From Pseudomonas sp. CFBP 13711 (lineage in GTDB: Bacteria > Pseudomonadota > Gammaproteobacteria > Pseudomonadales > Pseudomonadaceae), in contig NZ_JACYVI010000011.1 of NCBI RefSeq assembly GCF_014842265.1, forward strand, positions 1-64,000: DNA of 64,000 nt, given 5' to 3'. The position numbers and the translations under genes were made by a program. Shown here piece after piece: positions 27,082 to 36,375 of this stretch. The notes under the pieces were generated by a model that searched no databases, was not told where the DNA came from, and saw nothing but the letters and a program-made list of their open reading frames with translations. Numbering within the stretch: position 1 is the stretch's first letter; each line of letters opens with the position of its first letter.

Positions 27082-27142
27082 GTGCGCTCAAGAGTGGGAA
27101 TGAAGGGTCAGGTGCAGCGGTTGGCAACGCCAGGTGCTCCAT

Positions 27143-28117
27143 TCATGGCGTCCAGATGTCCACGTCCTTGGCATCCACAGCAGTGGGCAATAGCCCGGCC
27201 TTGAAAAAGGCATCGGCGATCTTCTGTTGTTCGCCCAGTTGGTCGGTCTTCACCGGCTCGACCTGATAACTGCGATGTGCGTTGGCGGCCTCGACGGTTT
27301 CCACGTCCAGATTGCCCCATAGCGGGCCGAGCACTTGCGCGGCTTCCCGGGGGTGGCCTTTGATCCAGCCGCCGGCCTCTTGCAGCTGTTCGTAAACCCG
27401 CTTCAGCACCTCGGGATGCGCCTTGGCGTAGGGCGTGCTGGTCAGGTAATAGCGCTTGTAACTGGCCAGGCCGACGCCGTCATTCAACGTGCGCGTCGGC
27501 AACTGGCGTTGCACGCTGGTGAGGAAGGGTTCCCACGTCACCCAGGCGTCGACCTTGCCATTCTCGAACGCCGCCCGGCCGTCTGCCGGGGACAGGTACG
27601 CCGGCTGGATATCGGAGAACGAAAGGCCGGCCTTGTTCAGCGCGGCGATCAACAGGTAATGGGTGCCGGCCGCCTTGGTCACGGCGATCTTCTTGCCTTT
27701 CAAATCCGACAACTGGCGGATCGGCGAGTCAGTGCGCACAACGATGGCCTGGGCGGCGGGCGAGGGCGACTCTTCAGCAAAATAGGTGAGTTTGGCCTTC
27801 GCGGCCTGGGCGAAGATCGGCACGGTATCGGCGACGTCCGCGCTGATGTCGACATTGCCGACGTTCAAGGCTTCAAGCAGGGGCAGACCGCTGGGGAACT
27901 CGTGCCAGGTGATGTCAATGTTGTCTTTCCCCAGTGCCTCCTCGAGGGTGCCCTGGGTTTTGAGCAGGGTGATCAGGGTGGAGGATTTCTGGTAACCGAT
28001 GCGCACCGTTTCTCGAGCACTCGCCGACAGCGCGAAACCGCTCGCCATCGCAGCGACCAGGCCGGTCAGCAATGCGTTTCGAATGAAAGTGCCAGCGATG
28101 GTACGAAGAATGGGCAT
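27143..28117 (-). CDS. Sulfonate/SsuA-type ABC substrate-binding protein
   Basis: This 324-residue protein starts at the ATG at 28117 (MPILRTI), giving a normal signal peptide (LLTGLVAAMASGFALSASA); the 14-residue extension from 28159 is unlikely. The mature part has RIGYQKSSTLITLLKTQG and VGNVDISADVADTVPIF, then GKVDAWVTWEPF, all typical of aliphatic-sulfonate binding proteins. It lies 61 bases upstream of the EhuB-like gene on the same strand, yet no SsuB or SsuC is next to it. It must either use a distant permease or share the neighbouring one. Confidence 0.87.
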   Translation of the reverse strand: MPILRTIAGTFIRNALLTGLVAAMASGFALSASARETVRIGYQKSSTLITLLKTQGTLEEALGKDNIDITWHEFPSGLPLLEALNVGNVDISADVADTVPIFAQAAKAKLTYFAEESPSPAAQAIVVRTDSPIRQLSDLKGKKIAVTKAAGTHYLLIAALNKAGLSFSDIQPAYLSPADGRAAFENGKVDAWVTWEPFLTSVQRQLPTRTLNDGVGLASYKRYYLTSTPYAKAHPEVLKRVYEQLQEAGGWIKGHPREAAQVLGPLWGNLDVETVEAANAHRSYQVEPVKTDQLGEQQKIADAFFKAGLLPTAVDAKDVDIWTP

Positions 28118-28305
28118 GGCGAACTCGTGGCGAGTGAGGCGCGAAAGGGCGCAAGCCACGAATCATAATGTTCTAAAAAGAATTGGATAAATATCGTTTG
28201 GTTATTAGTTTATGCACGGATGCCAGTTGGAGACTCTACTCCGGCGATGACCGTGATGTGCGAGGGACCGCTCTGGCACGCGGCCCCCCGTCAAAGTAAA
28301 CCCAA

Positions 28306-28833
28306 TCAGGCGGTAGTGGCCTTGTCCCGCACCGGCAGTGTCCAGTTTGGGCGAATGAAATGGCAGGTGTAGCCGTTGGGGATGCGCTCCAGGTAATCCT
28401 GATGCTCGGGCTCGGCTTCCCAGAACGGTCCGGCCGGGGCAATTTCGGTGACGACTTTGCCCGGCCACAGGCCCGAGGCATCGACCTCGGCCACGGTGTC
28501 CAGGGCCACGGCTTTCTGCTGGTCGTTGAGGTAGAAAATCGCGGAGCGATAGCTCACGCCCCGGTCATTGCCCTGGCGGTTCGGGGTCGACGGGTCATGA
28601 ATCTGGAAGAAGAATTCCAGGATTTTGCGGTAGGAAATTTGCTTGGGGTCGAAGACGATTTCGATGGCTTCGGCGTGGGTGCCGTGGTTGCGATAGGTGG
28701 CGTTGTCAACGTCGCCACCGGAGTAGCCGACGCGGGTCGAGACGACGCCGGGGTAGCGGCGCAGCAAGTCCTGCATGCCCCAGAAGCAGCCTCCGGCAAG
28801 CAGCGCGGTTTCGGTGTGGGTGGTCATGGGCAA
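28306..28833 (-). CDS. msrA: Peptide methionine sulfoxide reductase MsrA
   Basis: The 175-residue enzyme reduces methionine-S-sulfoxide. The catalytic motif GGCFWGMQDLL has Cys16, and conserved partners follow: GYSGGDVDNATYRNHGTHAE and then PSTPNRQGND. There is no second resolving Cys near the C-terminus, only that of NGYTCHF. A second in-frame ATG two codons later (28827) is an equally possible start. It is a single gene reading toward the sulfonate-binding gene, 188 bases away, and it matches the sulfur theme of the region. Confidence 0.93.
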   Translation of the reverse strand: MPMTTHTETALLAGGCFWGMQDLLRRYPGVVSTRVGYSGGDVDNATYRNHGTHAEAIEIVFDPKQISYRKILEFFFQIHDPSTPNRQGNDRGVSYRSAIFYLNDQQKAVALDTVAEVDASGLWPGKVVTEIAPAGPFWEAEPEHQDYLERIPNGYTCHFIRPNWTLPVRDKATTA

Positions 28834-28960
28834 GTCCTTCCAGGGATTGAACGGTGTGTGTTTCAGACAAGCAGCGCAGTGTGCGTGTCTGCGAGCTTGT
28901 TGGCGAGTGTGCGGCGCAACGGCCGCCCTTGAAGATCAGATGACTGACGCGCGCACTCGT

Positions 28961-29935
28961 TCAGTCGCCGCCGAACTGCTGACGGTATTGTCCGGGCGTC
29001 ACGCCAATGCGCTCGCTGAATGCCTTGCGCATGTGCCGCGCGCTGCCAAAGCCGCAACGACTGGCCACGACCTTGAGGGGCAGGTCGCTGCCTTCGAGCA
29101 GTTTGCGTGAATGGTCGATGCGCGCGTTGAGCAGAAATTGCATGGGCGTCAGGCTGACTTCGCGCTGGAACGCCCGAGCGAAATTGCGCGGGCTCATCGC
29201 CGCCAGGTCGGCCATTCGCTGCACGGTGTAGGGCTCATCAATGTGGTCGACGACGTAGGCCTGCACCCGGGCGATCGCGCTGTCATCCCGGGGCACCGCC
29301 GCCAGCAACGGGCCGTAGGGCGTTTGTCCGCCCTGACGCTTCATCACCACCAGCAGCACTTTGGCGACCTCCAGCGCGACCTCTTTGCCGTGGTCTTCGG
29401 CGACGATGGCCAGGGCCATGTCGATCCCCGCTGTAATGCCGCCGGAAGTGATCAGGTTGCGGTCGACCACGTAGATCTGCTCGGTTTCGACCCGGGAGGC
29501 GGGAAAGCGCCGAGCCAACCGCTCAACGTAGTTCCAGTGAGTGGTGCAGCGGTAACCGTCGAGCAGGCCGGCGTCACCCAACAGAAACGCGCCGGTGCAG
29601 ATCGCCCCGAAACGCCGGGCGCTCTGGGCGGCGGTAGGCAACCAGGCGTCGAGTTGCGGATGGCTGACGCCGTACGCGCCCGGTCCGCCGGGGACCAGCA
29701 GCAGGTCGATGTCGGCTGGGAGATCGTCCAGCGCCAGGTCTGCCTGAACCTTGAGCCCACAGGAGCTGCGGATGAGCAGCGGGGGTTCGGCCACGGTGAT
29801 CAGTCGGTATTGCTTCTCCGGCGCCAGCAGTCGATTGGAAATCGAAAAAACGTCCATGGGGCCGGTCACGTCGAGCATGAGCACGTCGTTGAACAGCACC
29901 ACCGCCACTGTTTTCTGCTTTGGAATGTCGCGCAT
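28961..29935 (-). CDS. GlxA-type AraC transcriptional regulator (DJ-1/PfpI + HTH)
   Basis: The 324-residue regulator has an N-terminal DJ-1/PfpI-like domain (VVLFNDVLMLDVTGPMDVF, nucleophile elbow GAICTGAFLLGDAGL with Cys near 114). The C-terminal AraC double helix-turn-helix has MADLAAMSPRNFARAFQREV and VVASRCGFGSARHMRKAFS. Members often control catabolism of nitrogen compounds and may sense a ligand through the PfpI fold. It lies between msrA and a sensor kinase; the target is unknown. Confidence 0.88.
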   Translation of the reverse strand: MRDIPKQKTVAVVLFNDVLMLDVTGPMDVFSISNRLLAPEKQYRLITVAEPPLLIRSSCGLKVQADLALDDLPADIDLLLVPGGPGAYGVSHPQLDAWLPTAAQSARRFGAICTGAFLLGDAGLLDGYRCTTHWNYVERLARRFPASRVETEQIYVVDRNLITSGGITAGIDMALAIVAEDHGKEVALEVAKVLLVVMKRQGGQTPYGPLLAAVPRDDSAIARVQAYVVDHIDEPYTVQRMADLAAMSPRNFARAFQREVSLTPMQFLLNARIDHSRKLLEGSDLPLKVVASRCGFGSARHMRKAFSERIGVTPGQYRQQFGGD

Positions 29936-30137
29936 GCCTTGATCGCCTTTCTGTTACCGCCACTGCCAGCGCAGGGGGCACGAGCCTGAATCCAGGCGGC
30001 ATTCTAGGGGATTGCGCGAACGAATGTGAATGATTGGCGTTTGGACACAATCGTGGGTGTGCGGCGTGGTTGGCGCGCCCGATTGAACCCTGTTTCATGA
30101 GGCGTCGTTGGGGGATGGCTAGAGGACGGGCAGCCTT

Positions 30138-30989
30138 TCAGTAACAGCACGTCGGCAGCTGAACGCGGATGCGCGCGCCACCGCTGGCCGAGGCTTGTGC
30201 CCAGATGCGGCCGTGATGGGCGTCCACCACCGCGCGACAGATCGCCAGCCCGACGCCGAGGCCGCTGCTCTTGGTGGTATAGAACGCGCCGAAGATCTGT
30301 TCGCGACGGTCTGCCGGGATGCCCGGGCCGTTGTCTTCGACGCACACCTCAACACCGTCATCGAGGGTGAACGAATTGATGCGCAGGACAGCGGCGGCGC
30401 GGTTACCGGCCATGGCTTCCACGGCATTGGTGATGAGGTTGACCAGCAATTGCTGCAACTGCACGGCGTCGGCGACGATGGATTGGTCGACGAACAAACC
30501 GGTTTCGAGCCGCACCCGCTGGGCGGTAAGCGCAGGCTGGGTGAGGCGTATGGCTTCGCGAATGACGTCGTCAATCTTCAGGATCTGCAGCTGCAAAGGC
30601 GTCTGACGGGCCAGCGCGCCCAGGGCCTTGACGATGTTGGCAGCGCGTTCGCAGCCGGCGCGGATGTCCTTCAGACCGGCAATGGCCTCTTCGATCTCTG
30701 GCACGTCGCGCTGCAGCCAGCGCAGGCTGGCAGCGGCATTGGCGGCGATGCCCAGCAGAGGCTGGCAGATTTCATGGGCGATGGAGGCGCTGAACTCGGC
30801 CATCTTGCGGGCGTGAAGGCTCTGGGCGTAATCGCTTTGCGCGGCGGCGTCCTGATTGCAGACGGGAGTGATGCGCGCGGCCGGGTGCGCAAGGGGCTGC
30901 AGAGAAGGGTGCCGAATCGCCTCCGGCCAGTGTTGTTCCGCTGGCGGCGGGAAGCGGTCATAAAGAGGAGATTGATGTTCGTCCAGCAT
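30138..30989 (-). CDS. Soluble sensor histidine kinase with unusual H-box
   Basis: The 283-residue kinase has no membrane helix and only about 60 residues before the kinase core, so a sensing domain is missing or provided by another protein. The H-box is SIAHEICQPLLG (His72), with Cys where most of this subfamily have Asn (HEINQPL). The ATPase domain is complete: NLITNAVEAM, DNGPGIP, FYTTKSSGLGVGLAI. No response regulator is adjacent. It may be a truncated PAS-kinase or an active cytosolic kinase. The start is uncertain within the polar N-terminus. Confidence 0.78.
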   Translation of the reverse strand: MLDEHQSPLYDRFPPPAEQHWPEAIRHPSLQPLAHPAARITPVCNQDAAAQSDYAQSLHARKMAEFSASIAHEICQPLLGIAANAAASLRWLQRDVPEIEEAIAGLKDIRAGCERAANIVKALGALARQTPLQLQILKIDDVIREAIRLTQPALTAQRVRLETGLFVDQSIVADAVQLQQLLVNLITNAVEAMAGNRAAAVLRINSFTLDDGVEVCVEDNGPGIPADRREQIFGAFYTTKSSGLGVGLAICRAVVDAHHGRIWAQASASGGARIRVQLPTCCY

Positions 30990-31166
30990 CGTAGCCCCCG
31001 GCGGTTCGAAGTCCTGTGCTTCGTCGCGCTTGAGTATACGCAGCGTGTCCGGCTTGAAACGGCGGCGAAGGCGCTTTGGCAGGAACGGGCACCCTGATGT
31101 CTGTCAGGGTCCCCACAGCACCCGCCCAATTGGACCGCGCGCACATAGTGGGACCGTGATTACCTT

Positions 31167-31192
31167 GTAGGACTGGCTTTAGCCGGGAAAGG
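31167..31192 (+). repeat. Single REP element
   Basis: A REP copy (gtaggactggctttagccgg, then gaaagg) lies just past the 3' end of the monooxygenase gene at 31201. It could act as that gene's 3' hairpin. Confidence 0.75.
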
Positions 31193-31200
31193 CTCAGTTG

Positions 31201-32574
31201 TCACACCGCTAGCAGAACGCCGCGCGCAAGCGCTGCCGGGTGGGCCGGGTAGGGCAGGCCCAGCCGTTCGCGCAGGGTCTTGCCGGTCGGCCCGTCGGCG
31301 GGCACCAGGCCGCGGCGTTTGAGCTCCGGCAGGATCAGCGCAATGAAATCGTCCAGTCCTTCGGGATAGGTCGGCGGCAGGATATTGAAGCCGTCGGCAC
31401 CGTACCCTTCAAACCACGCTTGCAGTTGATCGACCACTTCTTCGGGTGAGCCGACCAGGGTCCAGTGACCCCGTGCGCCGGCCAGCCGCAGGTACAACTC
31501 GCGGATGCTCAGCCCCTCGGCGGCCAGTTGCAGAATCAATTGCTGGCGGCTTTTCGAGGCGTTGGTGGCAGGCAGGTCCTGGGGCAGCGGCCCGTCCAGC
31601 GGCAGGTGCGAGAGGTCGACGCCGCCGAGCAGCCCGGACAGCAAACTCAGGCCGACTTCCGGGTGCACCAGATTCTGCAGGCGCTGATGTTTGGCGTGGG
31701 CTTCGGCGGAGGTCGGCGCGGTGAAGATCGTCACCCCGGGCAGAATCTTGATGTGCTCCGGTTTGCGCCCCAGCACCGCCGCGCGGGATTTGATGTCGCT
31801 GTAGAACGCCTGGGCGTCGCCGAGATTCTGGTGCGCGGCGAAGATCGCTTCAGCGGTTGCGGCCGCGAGCGCACGCCCATCCTCGGAAGCACCCGCCTGC
31901 ACCAGCACCGGTTTGCCCTGGGGCGAGCGCAGCACGTTCAGCGGCCCGCGCACATGGAAGTGCTCGCCCCGGTGGTCGGCCCGGTGCAGCTTGCTGCGGT
32001 CCAGAAACACGCCGCTGTCCTTGTCCAGCAGCAGCGTGTCGTCCTCCCAGCTGTCCCACAACTTGTCGACCACCTCATGAAATTCCCGCGCCCGGCTGTA
32101 GCGGTCGGCGTGCGCCGCCTGCTCGCCCTGATGCCCGCCGCCGAAATTCTTCGCTGCGTCGGGGTCGCTGCTGGTGACCAGGTTCCAGCCCACGCGACCG
32201 CCGCTGATCTGGTCCAGCGAGGCGAACTGTCGCGCCAGGTTGTACGGCTCGCTGTAACTGGTGCTGGCCGTGGCAATCAGACCGATGCGCGAGGTCACGG
32301 TCGCCAGGGCCGACAACAGCGTCAGCGGCTCGAAGCTCAGGCTCGGCGCGATGACCCGGTCGAACGTCGGTGCATCGATGCCCCTGACGGACACGCTGTC
32401 GGCGAGGAACAGCGTGTCGAACCCGGCCGCCTCGGCCTTGTGCGCCAGATCAATGAAGTGGTCCAGCCGAGTGCCCGCGTCGGCCTCGGAACCGCTGTCG
32501 CGCCACGCGGCGATGTGATGCCCGGTGGCCCGCAGGAACAGGCCGAGCTTGAGGGTTTCAGTGCGTTGGGTCAT
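31201..32574 (-). CDS. FMN-dependent monooxygenase, NtaA/SnaA/DszA family
   Basis: This 457-residue luciferase-like monooxygenase uses FMNH2 from a separate reductase to oxidise a small molecule, often cleaving a C-S or C-N bond. The start at 32574 (MTQRTETLKLG) has aggag upstream; the 133-residue extension to 32973 is not protein-like. Visible motifs are LFLADSVSVRG, VTSRIGLIATASTSYSEPYN, QISGGRVGWNLVTSSDPDAA and HFHVRGPLNVLRSPQGKPV. It is divergent from a polar-amino-acid ABC operon, an arrangement often linked to use of organosulfur or amino-polycarboxylate compounds. The true substrate cannot be read from sequence. Confidence 0.88.
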   Translation of the reverse strand: MTQRTETLKLGLFLRATGHHIAAWRDSGSEADAGTRLDHFIDLAHKAEAAGFDTLFLADSVSVRGIDAPTFDRVIAPSLSFEPLTLLSALATVTSRIGLIATASTSYSEPYNLARQFASLDQISGGRVGWNLVTSSDPDAAKNFGGGHQGEQAAHADRYSRAREFHEVVDKLWDSWEDDTLLLDKDSGVFLDRSKLHRADHRGEHFHVRGPLNVLRSPQGKPVLVQAGASEDGRALAAATAEAIFAAHQNLGDAQAFYSDIKSRAAVLGRKPEHIKILPGVTIFTAPTSAEAHAKHQRLQNLVHPEVGLSLLSGLLGGVDLSHLPLDGPLPQDLPATNASKSRQQLILQLAAEGLSIRELYLRLAGARGHWTLVGSPEEVVDQLQAWFEGYGADGFNILPPTYPEGLDDFIALILPELKRRGLVPADGPTGKTLRERLGLPYPAHPAALARGVLLAV

Positions 32575-33096
32575 GGGGTGGCTCCTGGATCGGATCGGAA
32601 CAGGCGAGGTCCGCGGCACGGCTTGTTGTGCGTAAAGCCCGAAAGCGCGGAGTGCTGTGGAGATAGCAAGGCGTATGCCCACGCCGCTGGGTCGGCTAGA
32701 CGGCGATGCGGCATCGACAAAAAAGCCAGCCATGGCAATGCCTTGGGTAAGCGCGGTGCCAGCCTGTGCTTCGGACCTCCAATCATCGAAGCCGCTGACA
32801 CTGTTGTCCCAGCAACAGCACTCCACCACTTGCCATGCAAAACAAACAGTTACGCCCCTTAACGACCCTCGATCGCGCTGAATCCCGGGACCTTCCGGCG
32901 TGGCATAAAGCCTGCAATGACCCACAAACGAACCCGCGTCGACCCACCCATGGGGTCGCGTTTTACCCGTCATTGGCAGGAGTTAATGTGTCTACCGCCC
33001 CATCAACGATCCTTCACAACCTTTCAGCCCCGGGACCGGCCGGTATCGATCCACCCGTCGATGGCGACAACCTCACCAACCAGGGCCAGGGTTGAT
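32575..33096. other. Divergent intergenic region, no gene
   Basis: This 522-base stretch between the monooxygenase and the ABC operon should hold both promoters. Open frames here lack RBSs and protein-like composition. No convincing -35/-10 pair, REP or long palindrome was identified by eye. A LysR or CysB-type site is plausible from context but not demonstrated. Confidence 0.6.
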
Positions 33097-33762
33097 ATGG
33101 CGTTCGATGTTGAATTTGCCGTGTCCACGCTGCCCGCGTTCGTCAGCGCCGTCGGGGTCACGTTGCAAGTGGGCTTCATCGCCATCGGTACCTCGCTGTG
33201 CGTGGCGCTGATCAATGCCGCGATCACCGCGTTCGGCGTGCCGATCCTGCGTCCGCTGGTGCGCGTCTATGTGGAGCTGGCGCGCAACACGCCGTTGCTG
33301 ATCCAGCTGTTTTTCATCTACTTCGCGCTGCCCACGCTGGGCATCCGCATCTCCGGGTTTGCCTCGGCGGTCATTGCCATGACCTTCATGGGCGGCGCGT
33401 ACCTGACCGAGATCCTGCGCGCGGGCATCGACGCGGTGCCCAAATCGCAGATCGAATCGGGGCTGTCCATCGGCCTGTCGCGCTGGCAGTTGCTGCGCCA
33501 CGTCATCCTGCCCCAGGCCGGGATCCTCAGCCTGCCGGCACTGTTCGCCAACTTCATCTTTCTGCTCAAGGAAACCACCGTGGTCTCGGCGGTGGCGGTG
33601 CCGGAAATTCTCTACACCACCAAAAGCTACATCGCGCTGTACTACAAAACCTACGAAATGCTCGCGGTCATGACCGGCCTGTGCGTGCTGCTGTTCGTGC
33701 CGCTGTCGCTGCTGCTGCGCCTGATTGAAAGGAGGCTCCAGCATGGCCAGTTCGGGTCTTGA
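33097..33762 (+). CDS. Polar amino-acid ABC permease, first subunit
   Basis: The 221-residue permease starts at the ATG at 33097 (MAFDVEFAVST). The upstream frame from 32917 is charged and lacks membrane character. About five helices are present, with coupling motif YLTEILRAGIDAVPKSQIES and RHVILPQAGILSLPALFAN. It is the first gene of a four-gene operon with a second permease, an ATPase and a binding protein, divergent from the FMN monooxygenase. Confidence 0.86.
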   Translation: MAFDVEFAVSTLPAFVSAVGVTLQVGFIAIGTSLCVALINAAITAFGVPILRPLVRVYVELARNTPLLIQLFFIYFALPTLGIRISGFASAVIAMTFMGGAYLTEILRAGIDAVPKSQIESGLSIGLSRWQLLRHVILPQAGILSLPALFANFIFLLKETTVVSAVAVPEILYTTKSYIALYYKTYEMLAVMTGLCVLLFVPLSLLLRLIERRLQHGQFGS

Positions 33763-34402
33763 ATTGCTGTGGATTTCGGCGCCGCAACTGGCCCAGGGCA
33801 TCGGTCGCACGCTGGGTATTTCGCTGTTGGCGATCATCTTCAGCAGCGTCGGCGGGCTGACCTATGGCGTGCTGCGCAACCTCGGCGTGCGCTGGGTCGA
33901 CGGGGTGCTGCTGATCTACCTGGAGCTGTTCCGGGCGATCCCGGTGCTGGTCTGGCTGTACCTGTTCTTTTTCGGTTTGCCGATTTTTCTCGGCTGGAGC
34001 ATCCCCGGTTTCTGGTGCGCGGTGCTGGTGCTGTCGCTGTGGGGCGCCAGTGAAACCGGCGAAGTGGTGCGCGGGGCGCTGCGCTCGATTCCGAAAGGGC
34101 AACGGGAAGCGGGGCTCGCGATTGGCCTCGGCCAGCTGCAACTCTACGGCCGCGTGCTGCTGCCCCAGGCGTTGCGGCGTATGACGCCGCCGCTGATCAA
34201 TGTCTTCACCCGGCTGATCAAAACCAGCTCCCTGGCGGTGCTGATCGGCGTCGTCGACGTGATCAAGATCGGCCAGCAAATCATCGAGCGGACCTATGAG
34301 TCGGTGCTGATCTACGGCTTCCTGTTCGTGTTTTTCTTTCTTGCCTGTTATCCGCTCTCGGCCGCTTCGCGGGTGCTCGAGCGGCGTTGGAATCATTCAT
34401 GA
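33743..34402 (+). CDS. Polar amino-acid ABC permease, second subunit
   Basis: The 219-residue permease starts at the ATG at 33743, preceded by aggagg. It overlaps the first permease by 20 bases. The coupling loop is TGEVVRGALRSIPKGQREAG followed by RVLLPQALRRMTPPLIN. About five membrane helices are present. It forms a heterodimer with the preceding product and ends in an ATGA overlap with the ATPase gene. Confidence 0.86.
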   Translation: MASSGLELLWISAPQLAQGIGRTLGISLLAIIFSSVGGLTYGVLRNLGVRWVDGVLLIYLELFRAIPVLVWLYLFFFGLPIFLGWSIPGFWCAVLVLSLWGASETGEVVRGALRSIPKGQREAGLAIGLGQLQLYGRVLLPQALRRMTPPLINVFTRLIKTSSLAVLIGVVDVIKIGQQIIERTYESVLIYGFLFVFFFLACYPLSAASRVLERRWNHS

Positions 34403-35160
34403 GCCCATTGATAGAACTGACCCGCTTCAGCAAAAAATTCGGTTCGGTGCCGGTGTTGCAAGACGTTGACCTGAGCATTCGTGAAGGCGAGGTGGTGGTG
34501 ATTCTCGGCCCCAGCGGCTGCGGCAAAAGCACCTTGCTGCGTTGCCTCAACGGTCTCGAGCTCGGCCATGCCGGGCAGTACCGCTTTGCCGGTCAGGACC
34601 TGCCGGCCAACACCGATTGGCGCCAGGTGCGGCAACAGATCGGCATGGTATTTCAGAGCTACCACCTGTTCCCGCACATGACCGTGCTGGAGAACATTGT
34701 GCTCGGACCACTGAGCGTGCAGAAGCGCACACGCGTCGACGCGCAGCAACAGGCTGAGACACTGTTAACCCGCGTCGGCCTGCTGGACAAACGCGACGCC
34801 TATCCGCGCGAGCTTTCCGGTGGTCAGCAGCAACGCATCGCCATCGTCCGCGCGCTGTGCATGAACCCCAGGGTCATGCTGTTCGACGAAGTCACTGCTG
34901 CGCTTGATCCGGAGATGGTCAAGGAGGTGCTGGAAGTCATCCTCGACCTGGCCCGCAGTGGCATGACCCTGTTGATCGTCACCCACGAAATGGCCTTTGC
35001 CCGCGCGGTGGCCGATCGAATCCTGTTCATGGACGGCGGCCGTATCGCCGAACAGAGCGACCCCGAATCCTTCTTCAGCGCCCCGCAGACCGCACGCGCG
35101 CAGCAGTTCCTGGAGAAATTCTCATACGTAGAAAACATGCCAAAAAGGAAAGCATCGTGA
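34399..35160 (+). CDS. Polar amino-acid ABC ATP-binding protein
   Basis: The 253-residue ATPase is read from the ATG overlapping the permease stop. It has Walker A GPSGCGKST, Q-loop VFQSYHLFPHM, signature LSGGQQQR, Walker B VMLFDEVTAALDP and VTHEM. It is a GlnQ/HisP-class protein that powers the two upstream permeases. It overlaps the binding-protein gene by four bases (GTGA). No unusual residues were noticed. Confidence 0.9.
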   Translation: MSPLIELTRFSKKFGSVPVLQDVDLSIREGEVVVILGPSGCGKSTLLRCLNGLELGHAGQYRFAGQDLPANTDWRQVRQQIGMVFQSYHLFPHMTVLENIVLGPLSVQKRTRVDAQQQAETLLTRVGLLDKRDAYPRELSGGQQQRIAIVRALCMNPRVMLFDEVTAALDPEMVKEVLEVILDLARSGMTLLIVTHEMAFARAVADRILFMDGGRIAEQSDPESFFSAPQTARAQQFLEKFSYVENMPKRKAS

Positions 35161-36005
35161 CCCTTAAATCTCCCCTCGTACTGCCACTGCTCGCCCTCGG
35201 ATTGCTGGTCGGCACCGCTGCCGCCCATGCCGCCGACTCTGCCGCAGGGTCATTGGAAAAAATCAAGGCGCGAGACACGTTGATTGTCGGCGTTTTCAGC
35301 GACAAACCGCCGTTCGGGTTCGTTAACGAACAGGGCGACTACGTCGGCTTCGACACCGATCTGGGTCGGCGTTTCGCCAAGGATCTGCTCGGCGACGAGA
35401 AGAAGATCGAGTTCGTGGTGGTCGAGCCCGCCAGCCGCATTCCGTTTCTGCAGAGCGACAAGGTTGACCTGATCCTCGCCAACATGACCGTGACGCCGGA
35501 ACGGGCGCAAGTGGTCGATTTCACCCACCCCAACCTGCGCGTCGCCGTGCAGGCCCTGGTGCCCGACAGCAGCCCGGTGAAGACGCTGGATGATCTGGCG
35601 AGCAAAACCGTCATCGTCACCACCGGCACCACGGCGGATATCTGGCTGACCAAGAACCACCCGGACTGGAAGCTGCTCAAGTTCGAGAAGAATTCCGAGT
35701 CGCTGCAGGCGCTGGCCAACGGCCGAGGCGATGCCTACGCCCAGGACAACCTGGTGCTGTTCAGCTGGGCCAAGCAGAACCCCGGCTACCGCGTGCTCGC
35801 ACAGAAACTCGGTGAAGAAGCGCCGATCGCCCCGGCGGTGAAGAAGGGCAACACTGAACTGCGCGACTGGGTGAACACCGAACTGGCCAGCCTCGGTCAG
35901 CAGAAGTATCTGCTCTCGCTGTACAACCAGTACGTGCGCGATCAACTGGCGGCGGACACCGATCCGTCGGCGGTGATCGTTGAAGGCGGGGCGTGGAAGC
36001 CTTGA
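35157..36005 (+). CDS. Periplasmic amino-acid-type substrate-binding protein
   Basis: The 282-residue class III binding protein starts at GTG after aaaggaaag and has a signal peptide (VLPLLALGLLVGTAAAHAA). It shows VGVFSDKPPFGFVNEQGDYV followed by GFDTDLGRRFAKDL, then DLILANMTVTPERAQVVDF, typical of glutamate/cysteine-type receptors. It is the last gene of the operon from 33097. Divergence from an NtaA/DszA-like monooxygenase suggests that the imported solute is then oxidised in the cytoplasm, for example a sulfur-containing amino-acid derivative. That link is inference. Confidence 0.88.
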   Translation: MTLKSPLVLPLLALGLLVGTAAAHAADSAAGSLEKIKARDTLIVGVFSDKPPFGFVNEQGDYVGFDTDLGRRFAKDLLGDEKKIEFVVVEPASRIPFLQSDKVDLILANMTVTPERAQVVDFTHPNLRVAVQALVPDSSPVKTLDDLASKTVIVTTGTTADIWLTKNHPDWKLLKFEKNSESLQALANGRGDAYAQDNLVLFSWAKQNPGYRVLAQKLGEEAPIAPAVKKGNTELRDWVNTELASLGQQKYLLSLYNQYVRDQLAADTDPSAVIVEGGAWKP

Positions 36006-36063
36006 TTGATCGCGAAGGGGCCCGTCCAGGCACCACCGCTTTGCAGTGATCAGGCGGCCTGGC

Positions 36064-36375
36064 TCAAGCGCTGCCCTCGCTTTCGATCACCAGAATCCTC
36101 GCTTCACCCAACGGGTGGGCAACGTGGGCCGTGCCGATGGAGGCGTAGAAAATATCGCCGATGTGCAGCACGGTTCTTTGCTCGACGCCGTCCTGCTTGA
36201 AGCGCATCTCCACTTGCCCGTCCAGCACCACAAAAACCTCCTGACCGTCATTCACGTGCCATTTGTAGGGCTGATCCGTCCAGTGCAGTCGCGTGGTGAT
36301 GCCGTTCATGTTGGCGATGGCCAACGCGGCCCATGGGCGGTCACCGGTGAAGTCCTTGCTGCGGATGATGTTCAT
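36064..36375 (-). CDS. Small cupin-domain protein
   Basis: This 103-residue protein starts at the ATG at 36375 (MNIIRSKDF); the longer frame to 36612 runs into the divergent promoter. It is a single cupin barrel: HWTDQPYKWHVNDGQEVFVV then GQVEMRF and GDIFYASIGTAHVAHPLGEA. His residues of the two cupin motifs are present, so it may bind a metal. Its enzymatic role is unknown. It is divergent from the Old Yellow Enzyme gene across a shared 306-base region. Confidence 0.8.
   Translation of the reverse strand: MNIIRSKDFTGDRPWAALAIANMNGITTRLHWTDQPYKWHVNDGQEVFVVLDGQVEMRFKQDGVEQRTVLHIGDIFYASIGTAHVAHPLGEARILVIESEGSA

Noticed and set aside
32575..32973. N-terminal extension of the FMN monooxygenase
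   Set aside because: The family begins near MTQRTETLKLG, which has a proper RBS at 32574; the extension is Arg/Ser-rich noise.
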